This document shows positions 1 to 8,960 of a stretch of 41,598 nt of DNA, in pieces (the first letter of the stretch is position 1; the number at the start of each line of letters is the position of its first letter). The notes under the pieces were generated by a model. The model was not told the DNA's origin and made no database searches. It saw only the letters and a list, made by a program, of their open reading frames with translations. Source of the DNA: an uncultured Acetobacteraceae bacterium (GTDB lineage Bacteria; Pseudomonadota; Alphaproteobacteria; Acetobacterales; Acetobacteraceae); the NCBI GenBank assembly GCA_903918315.1, contig CAIXEA010000150.1:1-41598 (forward strand), read 5' to 3'. A program made the position numbers and the translations under genes.

Positions 1-154
1 CGCCGCCGGCCGCGTCCTTCTCCTTAAGGATGCGCTCCGCGACCGGGTCGCCGAAGAGCGACTCGTCGGCGCGCGAGGCGTGCGCCGTCGTGCGGTAGCG
101 GCCGGCCTGCGAGGGCCGCGACCGGCTCGAGGCCACGGAGGCCTGGTTGAGCAT
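1..154 (-). CDS. 5' end of an unrecognised eukaryotic gene (partial)
   Basis: An open frame runs from an ATG at 154 leftward off the window edge without a stop, giving 51 residues that begin MLNQASVASSRSRPSQAG and include RYRTTAHASRADESLFG. Third codon positions are almost all G or C, as in the neighbouring CFAP52 and HSP70 exons, so it belongs to the eukaryotic part. It is transcribed away from CFAP52, with 263 bases between the two start codons; divergent pairing with a ciliary gene may mean shared expression, but that is inference. I do not recognise the family. The Ser/Arg-rich start followed by a more conserved-looking ADESLFGDPVAERILKEK segment looks like a real N-terminus rather than a random frame. 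An intron could lie beyond the window edge. Confidence 0.5.
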   Translation of the reverse strand, partial: MLNQASVASSRSRPSQAGRYRTTAHASRADESLFGDPVAERILKEKDAAGG

Positions 155-417
155 CGCCCCGACGTGAGACGTGAGACAAGGGTGGGGGCAGAAGGGCTCA
201 GAGGCTCTTCTCGCTCGCGGTACGGCCCCAAAAGGGCTTGTTCGTTGAGAGGATCCCCCCCCGCCCTGCTGTGAGAGGCCCCTCGAGGCTCTCGAGAGGC
301 TCTCGAGGCGACGAGGGCCTGAACTCGGCCCAACGTTCTACGGTACTTAGTTTTTGTCTGCTTAGCCCTCGCTGAGTCGCCTCCCTTTTTATCCCTGTCC
401 TCCTCCAGGAGGCGCAG
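155..417. promoter_or_regulatory. Divergent intergenic region, eukaryotic part
   Basis: This is the gap between the start codons of the leftward partial gene and CFAP52, and it should hold both promoters. It contains a cluster of CTCGAG/CTCTCGAG inverted repeats at about 284-310 and a pyrimidine-rich stretch before 410. I saw no clear TATA box and no RFX-type X-box, the usual regulator of ciliary genes. The regulatory role is inferred from position only. Confidence 0.3.
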
Positions 418-2790
418 ATGCCAGCGCACGGGCACGGCGGCGCGGGCGCGGGCCGGGAGGCGCCCCGGGCGCCGCAGCTCGAACTCGAGGGCGTGATCGG
501 CTTCGGTGCGTGCAGCGCGCGCCGCCTGCGCATCCCGCTCGTGTGGGCGTCGGCGGCGTCCGCCGCACCGTCGCTCGCCGCGCAGTCGCCCTCGGGCGGC
601 GCGCGCTCCAGTGTGCTTTCCGGCCTCGCCTCGCCGCTCGAGGCGCCCAGCAGCTCGCAACTCGCGCCTGTCCCGCCCTACTCGCTTCCCCTTACCTTGC
701 CCCCCCCCCCCCCCTCGCTCGACCGTCCTACCCCTCCTAATCTATCCCCCGCCATCTATCCCCCGCCAGGCGGCAAGGTCGTGCAGGGCCTGAAGTGGCA
801 CGCGAACGGCGAGCACCTGATCTACCCGCTGGGCTCCTCGGTCGTCGTCAAGTCGATCGTGACGGGCGCGCTGAGCTTCCTCGCGGGCCACTCGTCGACC
901 GTCACGGCCGTCGCGCTGTCCAAGTGCGGCCGCTACATCGCCTCGGGCCAGCGCACGGAGATGGGCCAGAAGGTGCGTTGCGCACGCCGCCTCCCGCCCG
1001 CACCCGCCGCGCGCCGGCCCGCGCTTGCGCGCGCGCATGCGCGCATACACCACGCATGCGCACGCGCACGCGCTACGCACGCGCTGCGCATGCGCTGCGC
1101 ACGCGCCTAGCACGCGCGCCTAGCACGCGCCTCGCACGCATTCTCACCTCTTCTTTCTTCGCCTTCGCAGTGCCCGATCATCGTGTGGGACTTTGAGGCA
1201 GCGGTGGCTAACCTGGCGCGCGGCGAAGGGCGCCATGACGGCGAGCTCGTGCACAAGCTCGTGCTGCACAAGGTGGCCGTGCAGAGCATCGACTTCTCGC
1301 ACGACACAAAGTACCTCGCGTCGCTGGGCGGCCAGGACGACAACACGCTCGTCATCTGGGACCTCTCGTCGGGCCGCGCCATCGTCGGCACGCCCGCGCA
1401 CTCGTTCGCGGCGCTGGCCGTCTCGTGGCCGCACGGCAGCAACGCGATGCTCATCACGGGCGGCCAGCAGCACCTGCGCAAGTGGGAGTTCAACGAGGAG
1501 CGGCGCCGCCTCTTCCCGGAGGACATGAAGCTGACGGGCGTCAAGCGCGTCTTCACGGCCGTGGCGCTGACGGCGGACGACAAGTCCGTCTACGCGGGCA
1601 CGGCCTCGGGCGACGTGCTGCTCTTCTCGGCGGACACGGCGAACTTCGTGACGACCTCGTCGCACCGCTTCAGCCTCGGCATCAGCTGCCTGGCCGTGCT
1701 CGAGGAGGAGGGCTCGCTGCTGTGCGGCACGGGCGACGGCGCGCTCGTGAAGCTCGGCATGCGCGACCTCAAGTTCCAGAAGGCCGCGGAGCTCATGGGC
1801 GCCGTCACCTCCGTGGCACTTGCGGGCGACGGAGCCTCGGCCTTTGTCGGCACCGAGGCCGGCAACATCTACGGCGTCGCGCTGGACAAGCTCGAGGTGC
1901 AGCTGCGCGGCACGGGCCACACGGTGCCCGTCTCGGACGTCTGCTTCCCGCACGGCACGAGCGAGCTCTTCCTGACCGCGGCCGGCAACGACATCCGCGT
2001 CTGGCACTCGGAGAAGCGCACGGAGCTGCTGCGCATCCAGGTGCCGAACCTCATCTGCAACTGCATCGCCATTAGCAAGCAGGGTACGACGATCGTGAGC
2101 GGCTGGGACGACGGCAAGGTGCGCGCGTTCTCGCCCGAGACGGGCAAGCTGCAGTTCACGATCAACGACGCGCATGCCGAGAGCGTCACGTCCGTGGCGC
2201 TGACGAGCGACGGCAAGCGCCTCATCTCGGGCGGCCGCGATGGCCGCGTGCGCGTCTGGAGCATGGGCGGCGGCGGCAAGGGCCAGCTCATGGAGATGAG
2301 CTTCAAGGAGCACAAGAAGGAGGTGACGAGCATCCGCGTCTCGCACAACGACGAGGAGTGCATTACGGCCTCGGCAGACGGCTCCTGCCTCGTGTGGAAC
2401 CTGCGGCGGGCCTCGCGCGCGAACGCCCTCTTTGCCTCGACTGTCTTCCGCGCCATCCTCTACCACCCGGACGAGAGCCAGCTGCTGACGTGCGGAAGCG
2501 ACCGCAAGCTGAGCTACTGGGACACGACGGACTGCACGGCCATCCGCGTCATCGAGGGGAGCACAGAGGAGATCTGCTCGATCGACATTGAGAAGGAGGG
2601 CAAGCTCTTTGCCTCCGGCGGCGTCGACCGCGTCGCGAAGGTGTGGCTCTACGACGAGGGCGAGACCGTGGCCAGCGGCACGGGCCACGCCGGCACCATC
2701 ACCAAGGTGCGCATCAGCCCCGACAACAAGTACCTCATTACTGTGGGCGCGGAGGGCGCCATCTTCCTCTGGCACCTGCCGCGGGTGTAG
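418..2790 (+). CDS. CFAP52: Cilia- and flagella-associated protein 52 (CFAP52/WDR16), three exons
   Basis: The spliced product is a WD40 protein of about 636 residues; human CFAP52 has 620. The exons I infer are 418-505, 770-972 and 1171-2790. Joined, they read through LELEGVIGFGGKVVQGLK and then YIASGQRTEMGQKCPIIVWDF, matching the known order in CFAP52 (ELDAVIGFNG, EHMIYPLG, GEYIASGQ, ILWDY). Later matches are ELLRIQVPNLICN, AFSPETGKL, EECITASADGSCLVWNL and the C-terminal GAIFLWHLP. The family forms two seven-bladed propellers and is a microtubule inner protein of axonemal doublets, so the source organism builds cilia or flagella. Both introns have GT-AG borders and keep the frame. The gene converges on the HSP70 gene 117 bases away. 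A prokaryotic gene caller would report only the last exon, starting at an internal codon. Confidence is high for identity and moderate for the exact start. Confidence 0.9.
506..769 (+). other. CFAP52 intron 1 (spliceosomal)
   Basis: The 264-base intron has donor G|GTGCGT and acceptor CCGCCAG|GC. It carries a long pyrimidine tract with a run of about 14 C before the acceptor. It interrupts a Gly codon (phase 1); removing it restores IGFGGKVV, the expected family sequence. Read unspliced, the frame gives low-complexity Ala/Ser/Pro sequence unlike the family. Confidence 0.75.
973..1170 (+). other. CFAP52 intron 2 with an alternating purine-pyrimidine tract
   Basis: The 198-base phase-0 intron has donor AAG|GTGCGT and acceptor CTTCGCAG|TGC. 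Its middle, about 1021-1140, is built almost wholly of CG, CA and TG dinucleotides with imperfect repeats of GCACGCGCCTAG. The last 30 bases form a classic TTCTTTCTTC polypyrimidine tract. Splicing joins MGQK to CPIIVWDF in frame. Confidence 0.75.
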
Positions 2791-2907
2791 GGGGGGGGCA
2801 GAGGCGAGACGGGACTTCTCTTTAAGTTTGACCACGCAACTTAGGCAGGTGGATCGCTGAGCCGCGGCGCGACGTTAAGGTTTGAAGAATTTCAACGGAG
2901 AACACGT

Positions 2908-4848
2908 TTAGTCAACCTCCTCGATCTTGGGCCCCGGCGCACCGGCGTCGGCGCCGTCCATGCCGGGCATGCCCTCGTCGTCGCCGCCGCCCATGCCGCC
3001 GGGCGCGCCGCCGGGCTGGCCCGAGTAGAGCTTCGCCATGAGAGGCATGATGATCTTCTCAATCTCCTTCTGCTTCTCCTCGAACTCCTCCTTCTCGGCG
3101 CCCGAGTGCGACTCGAGCCAGGAGAGCGTAGTCGAGACGGTCGACTCGATCTTCGAGCGATCGTCTGCGGCGAGCTTGTCCTTGAGCTTGTCGTCGTTGA
3201 TCGAGTTGCGGATGTTGAAGCAGTAGTTCTCGAGCGAGTTCTTCGCCTCGATCTTGGCCTTGTTGGCCTCGTCGTCGGACTTGTACTTCTCGGCCTCCTG
3301 CACCATGCGCTCGATGTCGTCCTTGCTCAGGCGGCCCTTGTCGTTCGTGATGGTGATCTTGTTCTCCTTGCCGGTGCTCTTCTCGACGGCCGAGACGTTC
3401 AGGATGCCGTTCGCGTCGATGTCGAAGGTGACCTCGATCTGCGGCACGCCGCGCGGCATGGGCGGGATGCCGTCGAGGTGGAACTTGCCGAGCAGGTTGT
3501 TGTCGCGCGTCATGGCGCGCTCGCCCTCAAAGACCTGGATCAGCACGCCGGGCTGGTTGTCCGCATAGGTCGAGAAGGTCTGCGACTTCTTCGTCGGGAT
3601 CGTCGTGTTGCGCTTGATGAGCGCCGTGAACACGCCGCCGGCCGTCTCGAGGCCGAGCGAGAGCGGCGCCACGTCGAGCAGCAGCAGCTCGTCCAGCTTG
3701 CCGCCGCTGTCCTGGCCCGAGAGGATGGCCGCCTGCACCGTCGCGCCGTAGGCCACGGCCTCGTCCGGGTTGATGGACTTGCAGGGCTCCTTGCCGTTGA
3801 AGAACTCCTTGAGCAGCTGCACGACCTTGGGGATGCGCGTGCTGCCGCCGACAAGCACCACCTCGTGGATCTCCTCCTTGCTCATCTTGGCGTCCTTGAT
3901 GACCTTCTCGACGGGCGCGATGGTCTTCTTGAAGTAGTCCATGTTCATCTCCTCGAAGCGCGCACGCGTGACGGTCATCTGGAAGTCGATGCCGTCGTGC
4001 AGCGAGTCGATCTCGATGAAGGCCTGCGTGGCCGTCGAGAGCGTGCGCTTGCTGCGCTCGCAGGCCGTGCGCAGGCGGCGCTTGGCGCGCTCGTTCTTGC
4101 TCAGGTCCGTGCCCTTGTTCTTGCGGTGGAACTCCTGCATGCACCACTCGACCATGCGGTTGTCGAAGTCCTCGCCGCCGAGGTGAGTGTCGCCGGCCGT
4201 GGCCTTGACCTCGAAGATGCCGTCCTCGATCGTGAGCAGGCTCACGTCGAAGGTGCCGCCGCCGAGGTCGAAGATGAGCACGTTCTTCTCGCCGCCCTTC
4301 TTGTCGAGGCCGTAGGCGATGGCCGCGGCCGTCGGCTCGTTGATGATGCGCAGCACGTTCAGGCCCGAGATGACGCCGGCGTCCTTGGTCGCCTGGCGCT
4401 GGCTGTCGTTGAAGTAAGCCGGGACCGTGACAACGGCCTGGGTGACGGTTTCCCCGAGATAGGCCTCGGCGGTTTCCTTCATCTTGCCCAGTACGAAGGC
4501 GCTGATCTGGCTGGGGGAGTATTTCTCGCCTCGCGACTGCACCCAGGCGTCACCGTTGTCGCCCTTGACGATTTCGTAGGGCACCATACCCTTGTCTTTC
4601 GCGACCAGCGGATCGTCGTAGCGGCGGCCCATCAGGCGCTTGATCGCATACAACGTGTTGGTCGGGTTGGTGACCGCCTGGCGTTTGGCGGACTGGCCGA
4701 CAAGGCGTTCGCCGTTGTCGGAAAAGGCGATCATGCTCGGCGTCGTGCGGGCGCCTTCGCTGTTCTCGATCACCCGAACTTCGCCGCCTTCCATGATGGC
4801 GATGCAGGAGTTGGTGGTGCCGAGGTCGATACCGATAACTTTACTCAT
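2908..4848 (-). CDS. dnaK: Chimeric HSP70: bacterial DnaK N-terminus joined to eukaryotic cytosolic HSP70
   Basis: The 646-codon frame encodes an ATP-driven chaperone of the HSP70 family. Residues 1-143 are bacterial Dna[21 protein letters not shown], the ATPase phosphate loop, then [13 protein letters not shown]. From about residue 158 ([15 protein letters not shown]) to the end it is eukaryotic cytosolic HSP70: [42 protein letters not shown], a GGMP-rich tail and terminal PKIEEVD, the TPR-cochaperone motif that bacteria lack. Codon use changes at the same place: A- or T-ending codons are common up to Ala144 (GCT) and nearly absent after it. The 5' end lies in the bacterial order hrcA-grpE-dnaK, 132 bases after grpE; the 3' end converges on CFAP52. 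The bacterial dnaK 3' part and any dnaJ are missing. I treat this as two genes joined artificially, so the full-length product should not be taken as real. Confidence 0.85.
   Translation of the reverse strand: MSKVIGIDLGTTNSCIAIMEGGEVRVIENSEGARTTPSMIAFSDNGERLVGQSAKRQAVTNPTNTLYAIKRLMGRRYDDPLVAKDKGMVPYEIVKGDNGDAWVQSRGEKYSPSQISAFVLGKMKETAEAYLGETVTQAVVTVPAYFNDSQRQATKDAGVISGLNVLRIINEPTAAAIAYGLDKKGGEKNVLIFDLGGGTFDVSLLTIEDGIFEVKATAGDTHLGGEDFDNRMVEWCMQEFHRKNKGTDLSKNERAKRRLRTACERSKRTLSTATQAFIEIDSLHDGIDFQMTVTRARFEEMNMDYFKKTIAPVEKVIKDAKMSKEEIHEVVLVGGSTRIPKVVQLLKEFFNGKEPCKSINPDEAVAYGATVQAAILSGQDSGGKLDELLLLDVAPLSLGLETAGGVFTALIKRNTTIPTKKSQTFSTYADNQPGVLIQVFEGERAMTRDNNLLGKFHLDGIPPMPRGVPQIEVTFDIDANGILNVSAVEKSTGKENKITITNDKGRLSKDDIERMVQEAEKYKSDDEANKAKIEAKNSLENYCFNIRNSINDDKLKDKLAADDRSKIESTVSTTLSWLESHSGAEKEEFEEKQKEIEKIIMPLMAKLYSGQPGGAPGGMGGGDDEGMPGMDGADAGAPGPKIEEVD
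4377..4419. other. Eukaryote-bacterium junction inside HSP70
   Basis: The switch lies between codon 144 (GCT, the last A/T-ending codon of the bacterial type) and codon 158, where the eukaryotic GVISGLN begins in place of the bacterial GKIAGLE. The 42 bases between encode [14 protein letters not shown], identical in most bacterial and eukaryotic HSP70s, so the exact point cannot be set. A shared stretch of this length is enough to join two genomes in a short-read assembly graph. Confidence 0.8.
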
Positions 4849-4980
4849 GTGAATGCTCCTTACAGCGGATACCAGCGGCCCGAAGCACCGCGAGCGTCCC
4901 TATGACGAATGATCGGGATGTATGAGGGAGAGTGGGGTTGAGCAAGGGTGGCGGGTGATTTTTTCTGATGCCGGGGATAC

Positions 4981-5577
4981 TCAGCCCGCGATTTCAGCGG
5001 CCGGTGCCTTGGCGACCACGACCATGGCCGGTTTCAGCAGCCGTCCATGCAGAGTCCAGCAAGCAGACCAGGCCTGCATCACGGTGCCGGGCTTGTGTTC
5101 GGTACTTTCCTGCTCGGCCATCGCCTGATGCAGATTGGCGTCGAACGTCTTGCCGACGGGGTCCTCTTTCTTGATGCCGTTGCGTTCGAGGATGCCGATG
5201 AAGCTGCGTTCAACGCCCTCCAGGCCTTCGCGGACCTTGCCGACGATGGCGGGCTGGTCGTTGGCGACCGGGGGCAGGGCGTCGATACCGCGCTTGATGT
5301 TCTCCGCCGCTTCGACCACGTCGGTCGCGAATTTCTGCACCGCGTATTGGCGGGCATCATCGGCGTCGCGGCGGGCGCGGGCGCGGACATTGGCGTTCTC
5401 CGCCTCCGAACGCATCCAGCGGTCTTTCATCTCCGCCAGCTCGGCTTCCAGCTCGCCAATGCGTGCCGTCGCCGCCTGCATCAGCTGTTCCGGGGTTTGC
5501 GGGGTTTCGGGGGAAGCGGCATCCGGGCCGTGCTCGGTCGCCGGATGCGCGGGATTGTGGTCGGGTGCGGTGTTCAT
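4981..5577 (-). CDS. grpE: GrpE nucleotide-exchange factor
   Basis: This encodes a cytoplasmic cofactor of DnaK that speeds ADP release from its ATPase domain. The product of 198 residues matches the family length. A low-complexity N-terminus rich in His, Pro and Glu is followed by the long helical dimerisation segment (about residues 30-95, including ELEAELAEMKDRWMRSEAEN and VRARARRDADDARQYAVQKF). The C-terminal beta domain ends with the family pattern AMAEQESTEHKPGTVMQAW, then LLKPAMVVVAK. I chose the ATG at 5577; a TTG 36 bases upstream is in frame but no better supported. No clear Shine-Dalgarno site precedes either. It lies between hrcA and dnaK on the same strand, the usual alphaproteobacterial order. 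Confidence 0.93.
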   Translation of the reverse strand: MNTAPDHNPAHPATEHGPDAASPETPQTPEQLMQAATARIGELEAELAEMKDRWMRSEAENANVRARARRDADDARQYAVQKFATDVVEAAENIKRGIDALPPVANDQPAIVGKVREGLEGVERSFIGILERNGIKKEDPVGKTFDANLHQAMAEQESTEHKPGTVMQAWSACWTLHGRLLKPAMVVVAKAPAAEIAG

Positions 5578-5692
5578 GGCCGGTGAGTTAGGGCGGCAAG
5601 CGGCTGACGACAAGCCTCGGGAGGAATGAATGTGCCGTGTCTGGCGCGCACCATGATGACAGCCGAGACGGATGGTGTGGTTTTTGCCGTTT

Positions 5693-6835
5693 CTACCCTA
5701 ACAATCGCCCAATCACCCGCGCCGTATAATCCACCACCGGGATGATCCGCCCGTAATTGATCCGCGTCGGTCCGATCACCCCGATCGCCCCCACGATCCG
5801 CCCGCCCTCGCCCCGCGCCGGAGCCACCACCATCGACACGCCGGAGGTTCCGAACAGCCCGCTGTCCGCGCCAATGAAAATTCGCACCCCGTCGGATTGT
5901 TCGGCCAGTTCCAGCAACCGAAGCATGGTCTCCTGCGCTTCCAGCCGCTCAAACAAAGCCTGGATCGCGGCCAGACTCTCGATCTGTGTCACATCTGACA
6001 GCAGCTTCGCCTGGCCGCGAACAATCAGGCTGCCGCCGCGGCCCTCGCCGGTCCAGGTGGCCAAACCGGCCTCCACCACCTGCGCCGACAGCGTGTCCAG
6101 TTCCGTCCGGTTCGCCGCCATTTCGCCGGCGACGTATTCCCGCAGCTCCAGCAGCGGCCGCCCTGAAAGACGCGCGTTCAGATAGTTGCTGGCCTGCTGC
6201 AGGGCGGAAGGAGGGACCCCGGCCGGGATCTCGATCACCCGGTTTTCCACATGCCCATCGGCTGCCACCAGCACCACCAAGGCCCGGCCGGAACCCAGTG
6301 GCACGAACTCGATGTGGCGCAGCGCGCCCTCCGCCTTTGGCGCCAGGACCAGCCCCGCGGCGGCCGATAGGCCGGAGAGCATCGTGCTCGCTTCCGCCAA
6401 TGTGTCTTCCAGGCTGCGGCCGGCGGTGGCGAGGGTTGCGGTGATCGACGACCGCTCATCCTCCGTCAGCTCACCGAAATGCAGCAGCCCATCCACGAAC
6501 AGGCGCAACCCTTGATCTGTCGGCAACCGTCCCGCCGATGTATGTGGCGCAAACAACAACCCCGAATCCGTCAGATCGGCCATCACATTGCGAATGGTCG
6601 CCGCGGACAAGTTTCCCGGCAGCCGGCGGGATATGGTGCGGCTGCCCACCGGCTCACCGGTTTCGACGTACTGCTCGACCACTTCCCGGAGCACAGCGGC
6701 TGAACGGGCATCCAGACCGGGCGGCAGCAACGGCCCCACGCCAGCGATCCGCGTACCCAAACGCGATGCATGGACCTGAGTCGTGCCAACGGAGCGACTC
6801 GGTGACAGGCCTGGCGGGATCATCGGATGGTTCAT
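5693..6835 (-). CDS. hrcA: Heat-inducible transcription repressor HrcA
   Basis: This is the repressor of class I heat-shock genes; it binds the CIRCE operator and is activated by GroEL. The 380-residue length is typical or slightly long. After a variable 40-residue start comes the winged-helix domain (about 40-100) with VEQYVETGEPVGSRTISRR and LSAATIRNVMADLTDSGLL, then HTSAGRLPTDQGLRLFVDGL, all hallmarks of HrcA. The C-terminal half carries the GAF-like sensor region with IFIGADSGLFGTSGVSMVVA and GRIVGAIGVIGPTRINYGRI. It is first of the hrcA-grpE-dnaK set, 115 bases ahead of grpE. I found no CIRCE inverted repeat (TTAGCACTC-N9-GAGTGCTAA) upstream of hrcA, grpE or dnaK, so these genes may answer to RpoH while HrcA acts elsewhere, for example on groESL; that is inference. 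Confidence 0.93.
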   Translation of the reverse strand: MNHPMIPPGLSPSRSVGTTQVHASRLGTRIAGVGPLLPPGLDARSAAVLREVVEQYVETGEPVGSRTISRRLPGNLSAATIRNVMADLTDSGLLFAPHTSAGRLPTDQGLRLFVDGLLHFGELTEDERSSITATLATAGRSLEDTLAEASTMLSGLSAAAGLVLAPKAEGALRHIEFVPLGSGRALVVLVAADGHVENRVIEIPAGVPPSALQQASNYLNARLSGRPLLELREYVAGEMAANRTELDTLSAQVVEAGLATWTGEGRGGSLIVRGQAKLLSDVTQIESLAAIQALFERLEAQETMLRLLELAEQSDGVRIFIGADSGLFGTSGVSMVVAPARGEGGRIVGAIGVIGPTRINYGRIIPVVDYTARVIGRLLG

Positions 6836-7042
6836 CGCTTGGGCTCCAGTGGACGACGGTAGATAGCACCGCCGACCCGGTCAATCGATTAACGGACAAT
6901 CGCGGCAGGCTTTGTGATTGGCGCGCAAGCCGGGTTCGCTTACCCCGATGGCGTGACCGAACCATACCTGCCCCTGGCATCGCCCAGCCCACGCACCGTC
7001 AAAACGCAGGTAAGAGCCCATGCACCGTGAGAGGCCCGGCGA

Positions 7043-7516
7043 TCAGCCCGGCATGGCGATGCGCCGACCGGCGCCTTTGGGCAGCGTGGACGGGGCGTGC
7101 GTTTTGACCAGCGAGGCCAAGGACGCGGTTAGGGCCGGCGGAAAAGGTGCAACCTTGCGCACACGCATATCGATATGCAGCGCCATCAGCTCTTGCACCG
7201 CCGAACGCTCCCCGCTCTCGGCATGGAACATCTCGTGGAAGTAGTGCACGCGCTTGCTATCCGCCGCGAGCAGCCAGGTCCGAACCTGAATCTTATCCCC
7301 CAGATGCACTTCGCGCTCATAGACCGTGTGAGTCTCGGCCACGAAACTCGAATTGCCGCTGGTGGCGCGGTATTCGGAACCAATCCCGATCTGGTCATAG
7401 AACATGTCGGTGGCGAGGTCGAAGACCACGACATAGTAAGCGAGGTTCATGTGGCCGTTGGAGTCGATCCACTCCGGGCGGACCACATCATCATACGATG
7501 TGACATAGCTGCTCAT
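7043..7516 (-). CDS. Hotdog-fold acyl-CoA thioesterase (4HBT type)
   Basis: The predicted 157-residue cytoplasmic protein has the single hotdog domain of the 4-hydroxybenzoyl-CoA thioesterase superfamily. The signature DSNGHMNLAYYVVVFDLATD lies near residue 20, matching the D-x-GHxN-x3-Y pattern, where the Asp is the usual catalytic residue. HLGDKIQVRTWLLAADSKRVHYFHEMF follows, as in thioesterases fused to or associated with L-carnitine dehydrogenase. The substrate cannot be read from the sequence. I chose the ATG at 7516; the frame is open further upstream, but that part is unrelated to the family and runs under the divergent MFS gene. The two genes start only 76 bases apart, so they probably share a promoter region. 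Confidence 0.85.
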   Translation of the reverse strand: MSSYVTSYDDVVRPEWIDSNGHMNLAYYVVVFDLATDMFYDQIGIGSEYRATSGNSSFVAETHTVYEREVHLGDKIQVRTWLLAADSKRVHYFHEMFHAESGERSAVQELMALHIDMRVRKVAPFPPALTASLASLVKTHAPSTLPKGAGRRIAMPG

Positions 7517-7592
7517 GCTGCGGCGCACCTTGTTGGTGAAGGCCGTCCTGGTCAAGCTGCGTCGCAGGACAGCACCGGGACAACGAGACACG

Positions 7593-8960
7593 ATGGACGA
7601 GACCGACGGATTACCGCCCCGGGCACGGGCGCTCGCGATTGTCACCATCACCATCGCCGTCGCCATTTCAGTCCTCAGCACCGCTATCGCAAATATCGCT
7701 CTGCCGACAATGGCGCAGGAGCTGGCGGCAACGCCGGCGACCTCCATTTGGGTTGTCAACGCCTATCAGCTGGCGGTGACGGTGAGTTTGTTGCCGCTTT
7801 CCTCGCTCGGCGACAGCCATGGCTATCGGATCGTCTATCTGTGGGGGCTGGTCGTGTTCACCGTGGCTTCGGTCGCCTGCGGTCTGGCCGACTCACTGCC
7901 GCTACTGGTGGCGGCCCGGGTGGCGCAGGGGATGGGTGCCGCCGGCATCATGAGCGTCAATACCGCTCTCATTCGCTTCATCTTTCCGCGTGCCCGGCTC
8001 GGCAGGGGCATCGCGATGATGGGGCTGATCGTGGCGGTATCGTCGGCCTCCGGTCCGTCCCTGGCCGCGTTGATTCTGTCGGTGTCATCCTGGCATTGGC
8101 TGTTTCTGTTCAATGCCCCATTCGGGGTTCTGGCGGCGTTGCTGGCGCTGCGGTCGCTGCCGCAGACGCCGCGGTCCGGCCAAAAATTCGACGTCACCAG
8201 CGCTGCGCTGAACGCGCTGACATTCGGGCTGATCCTGCTGGGCCTGGATGGCCTGGGTCATGGGCAAAACCGCTGGCAGGTGGCGGCCGAACTGTCGATC
8301 GGTCTCATCTCCGCCGTGGTCTTTATTCGTCTGCAGGGGCGGCGGCTGGCGCCGATGTTGCCGGTCGATCTCTTCCGCTTGCCGATTTTCGCGCTGTCGG
8401 TGGGTACCTCGGTCTGCTCGTACTCCGCCCAGACGGTCGCTTATTTGGCTTTGCCTTTTTACTTCCAGGTCGCTGGCGGGCTGTCTCAGTCCGAGGTGGG
8501 GCTGCTCATCACCCCTTGGCCGGCCATTGTCGTGCTGATCGCGCCCTTGTCCGGGCGGCTGTCGGATCGCTATTCCGCCGGCCTGCTGGGCGGGCTCGGC
8601 CTGGCGGTGCTCACCTTGGGCTTGTTGCTGGCGCGGCAGCTGCCGCCCGATGCGGTGTTCGCCGATGTGGTCTGGCGCATGATGGTCTGCGGCATCGGGT
8701 TCGGTTTCTTCCAGTCACCCAACAACCGCGCCTTGATCAGCGCCGCGCCCCGGCATCGCAGCGGGGCAGCCAGCGGCATGCTCTCGACCGCGCGGTTGAC
8801 CGGTCAGACCATCGGCGGCGTCACCGTGGCGCTCGTCTTCGCCGTCACCCATGGCGACATCGCGCATGGCGTGGGTATGGCGCTGCTGGCCGGGGCCTGT
8901 TTCTCTGGTCTGGCCTGTTGTGTGAGCTTTCTGCGTTTGACCCAACCCGCGTCGGTGTAA
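7593..8960 (+). CDS. MFS drug/metabolite exporter (DHA2-like)
   Basis: This 455-residue inner-membrane protein consists of a dozen or more hydrophobic helices. The first helix is followed by NIALPTMAQEL and WVVNAYQLAVTVSLLPLSSL, the family's motif-D1-like region, then GDSHGYRIVYLWGL (motif A, normally GxLaDrxGrkxxl). VAARVAQGMGAAGIMSVNTA and the later GASSGPSL-type segment (VSSASGPSLAALI, motif C) point to a proton-driven exporter of the 14-helix DHA2 group. The last part reads RHRSGAASGMLSTARLTGQTIGG, typical of this group. The start at 7593 (MDETDGLPPRARALAIV) places the first helix correctly; no strong ribosome site is visible. The substrate is unknown. It is followed 29 bases later by an aminotransferase gene and may be co-transcribed with it. 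Confidence 0.88.
   Translation: MDETDGLPPRARALAIVTITIAVAISVLSTAIANIALPTMAQELAATPATSIWVVNAYQLAVTVSLLPLSSLGDSHGYRIVYLWGLVVFTVASVACGLADSLPLLVAARVAQGMGAAGIMSVNTALIRFIFPRARLGRGIAMMGLIVAVSSASGPSLAALILSVSSWHWLFLFNAPFGVLAALLALRSLPQTPRSGQKFDVTSAALNALTFGLILLGLDGLGHGQNRWQVAAELSIGLISAVVFIRLQGRRLAPMLPVDLFRLPIFALSVGTSVCSYSAQTVAYLALPFYFQVAGGLSQSEVGLLITPWPAIVVLIAPLSGRLSDRYSAGLLGGLGLAVLTLGLLLARQLPPDAVFADVVWRMMVCGIGFGFFQSPNNRALISAAPRHRSGAASGMLSTARLTGQTIGGVTVALVFAVTHGDIAHGVGMALLAGACFSGLACCVSFLRLTQPASV

Noticed and set aside
1144-2835. 563-codon open frame on the minus strand opposite CFAP52
   Set aside because: It is the shadow of a coding strand with almost only G or C in third positions; the product is repetitive Arg/Ala/Val/His sequence without any domain.
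1-4400. Horizontal transfer of CFAP52 and HSP70 into the bacterium
   Set aside because: Intact spliceosomal introns, unchanged eukaryotic codon use and a join in the most conserved HSP70 stretch fit an assembly chimera better than transfer.
3106-4905. 599-codon plus-strand frame opposite HSP70
   Set aside because: It mirrors the HSP70 codons, has low-complexity Leu/Val/Asp/Arg composition and crosses the bacterial-eukaryotic junction, which no real gene would do.
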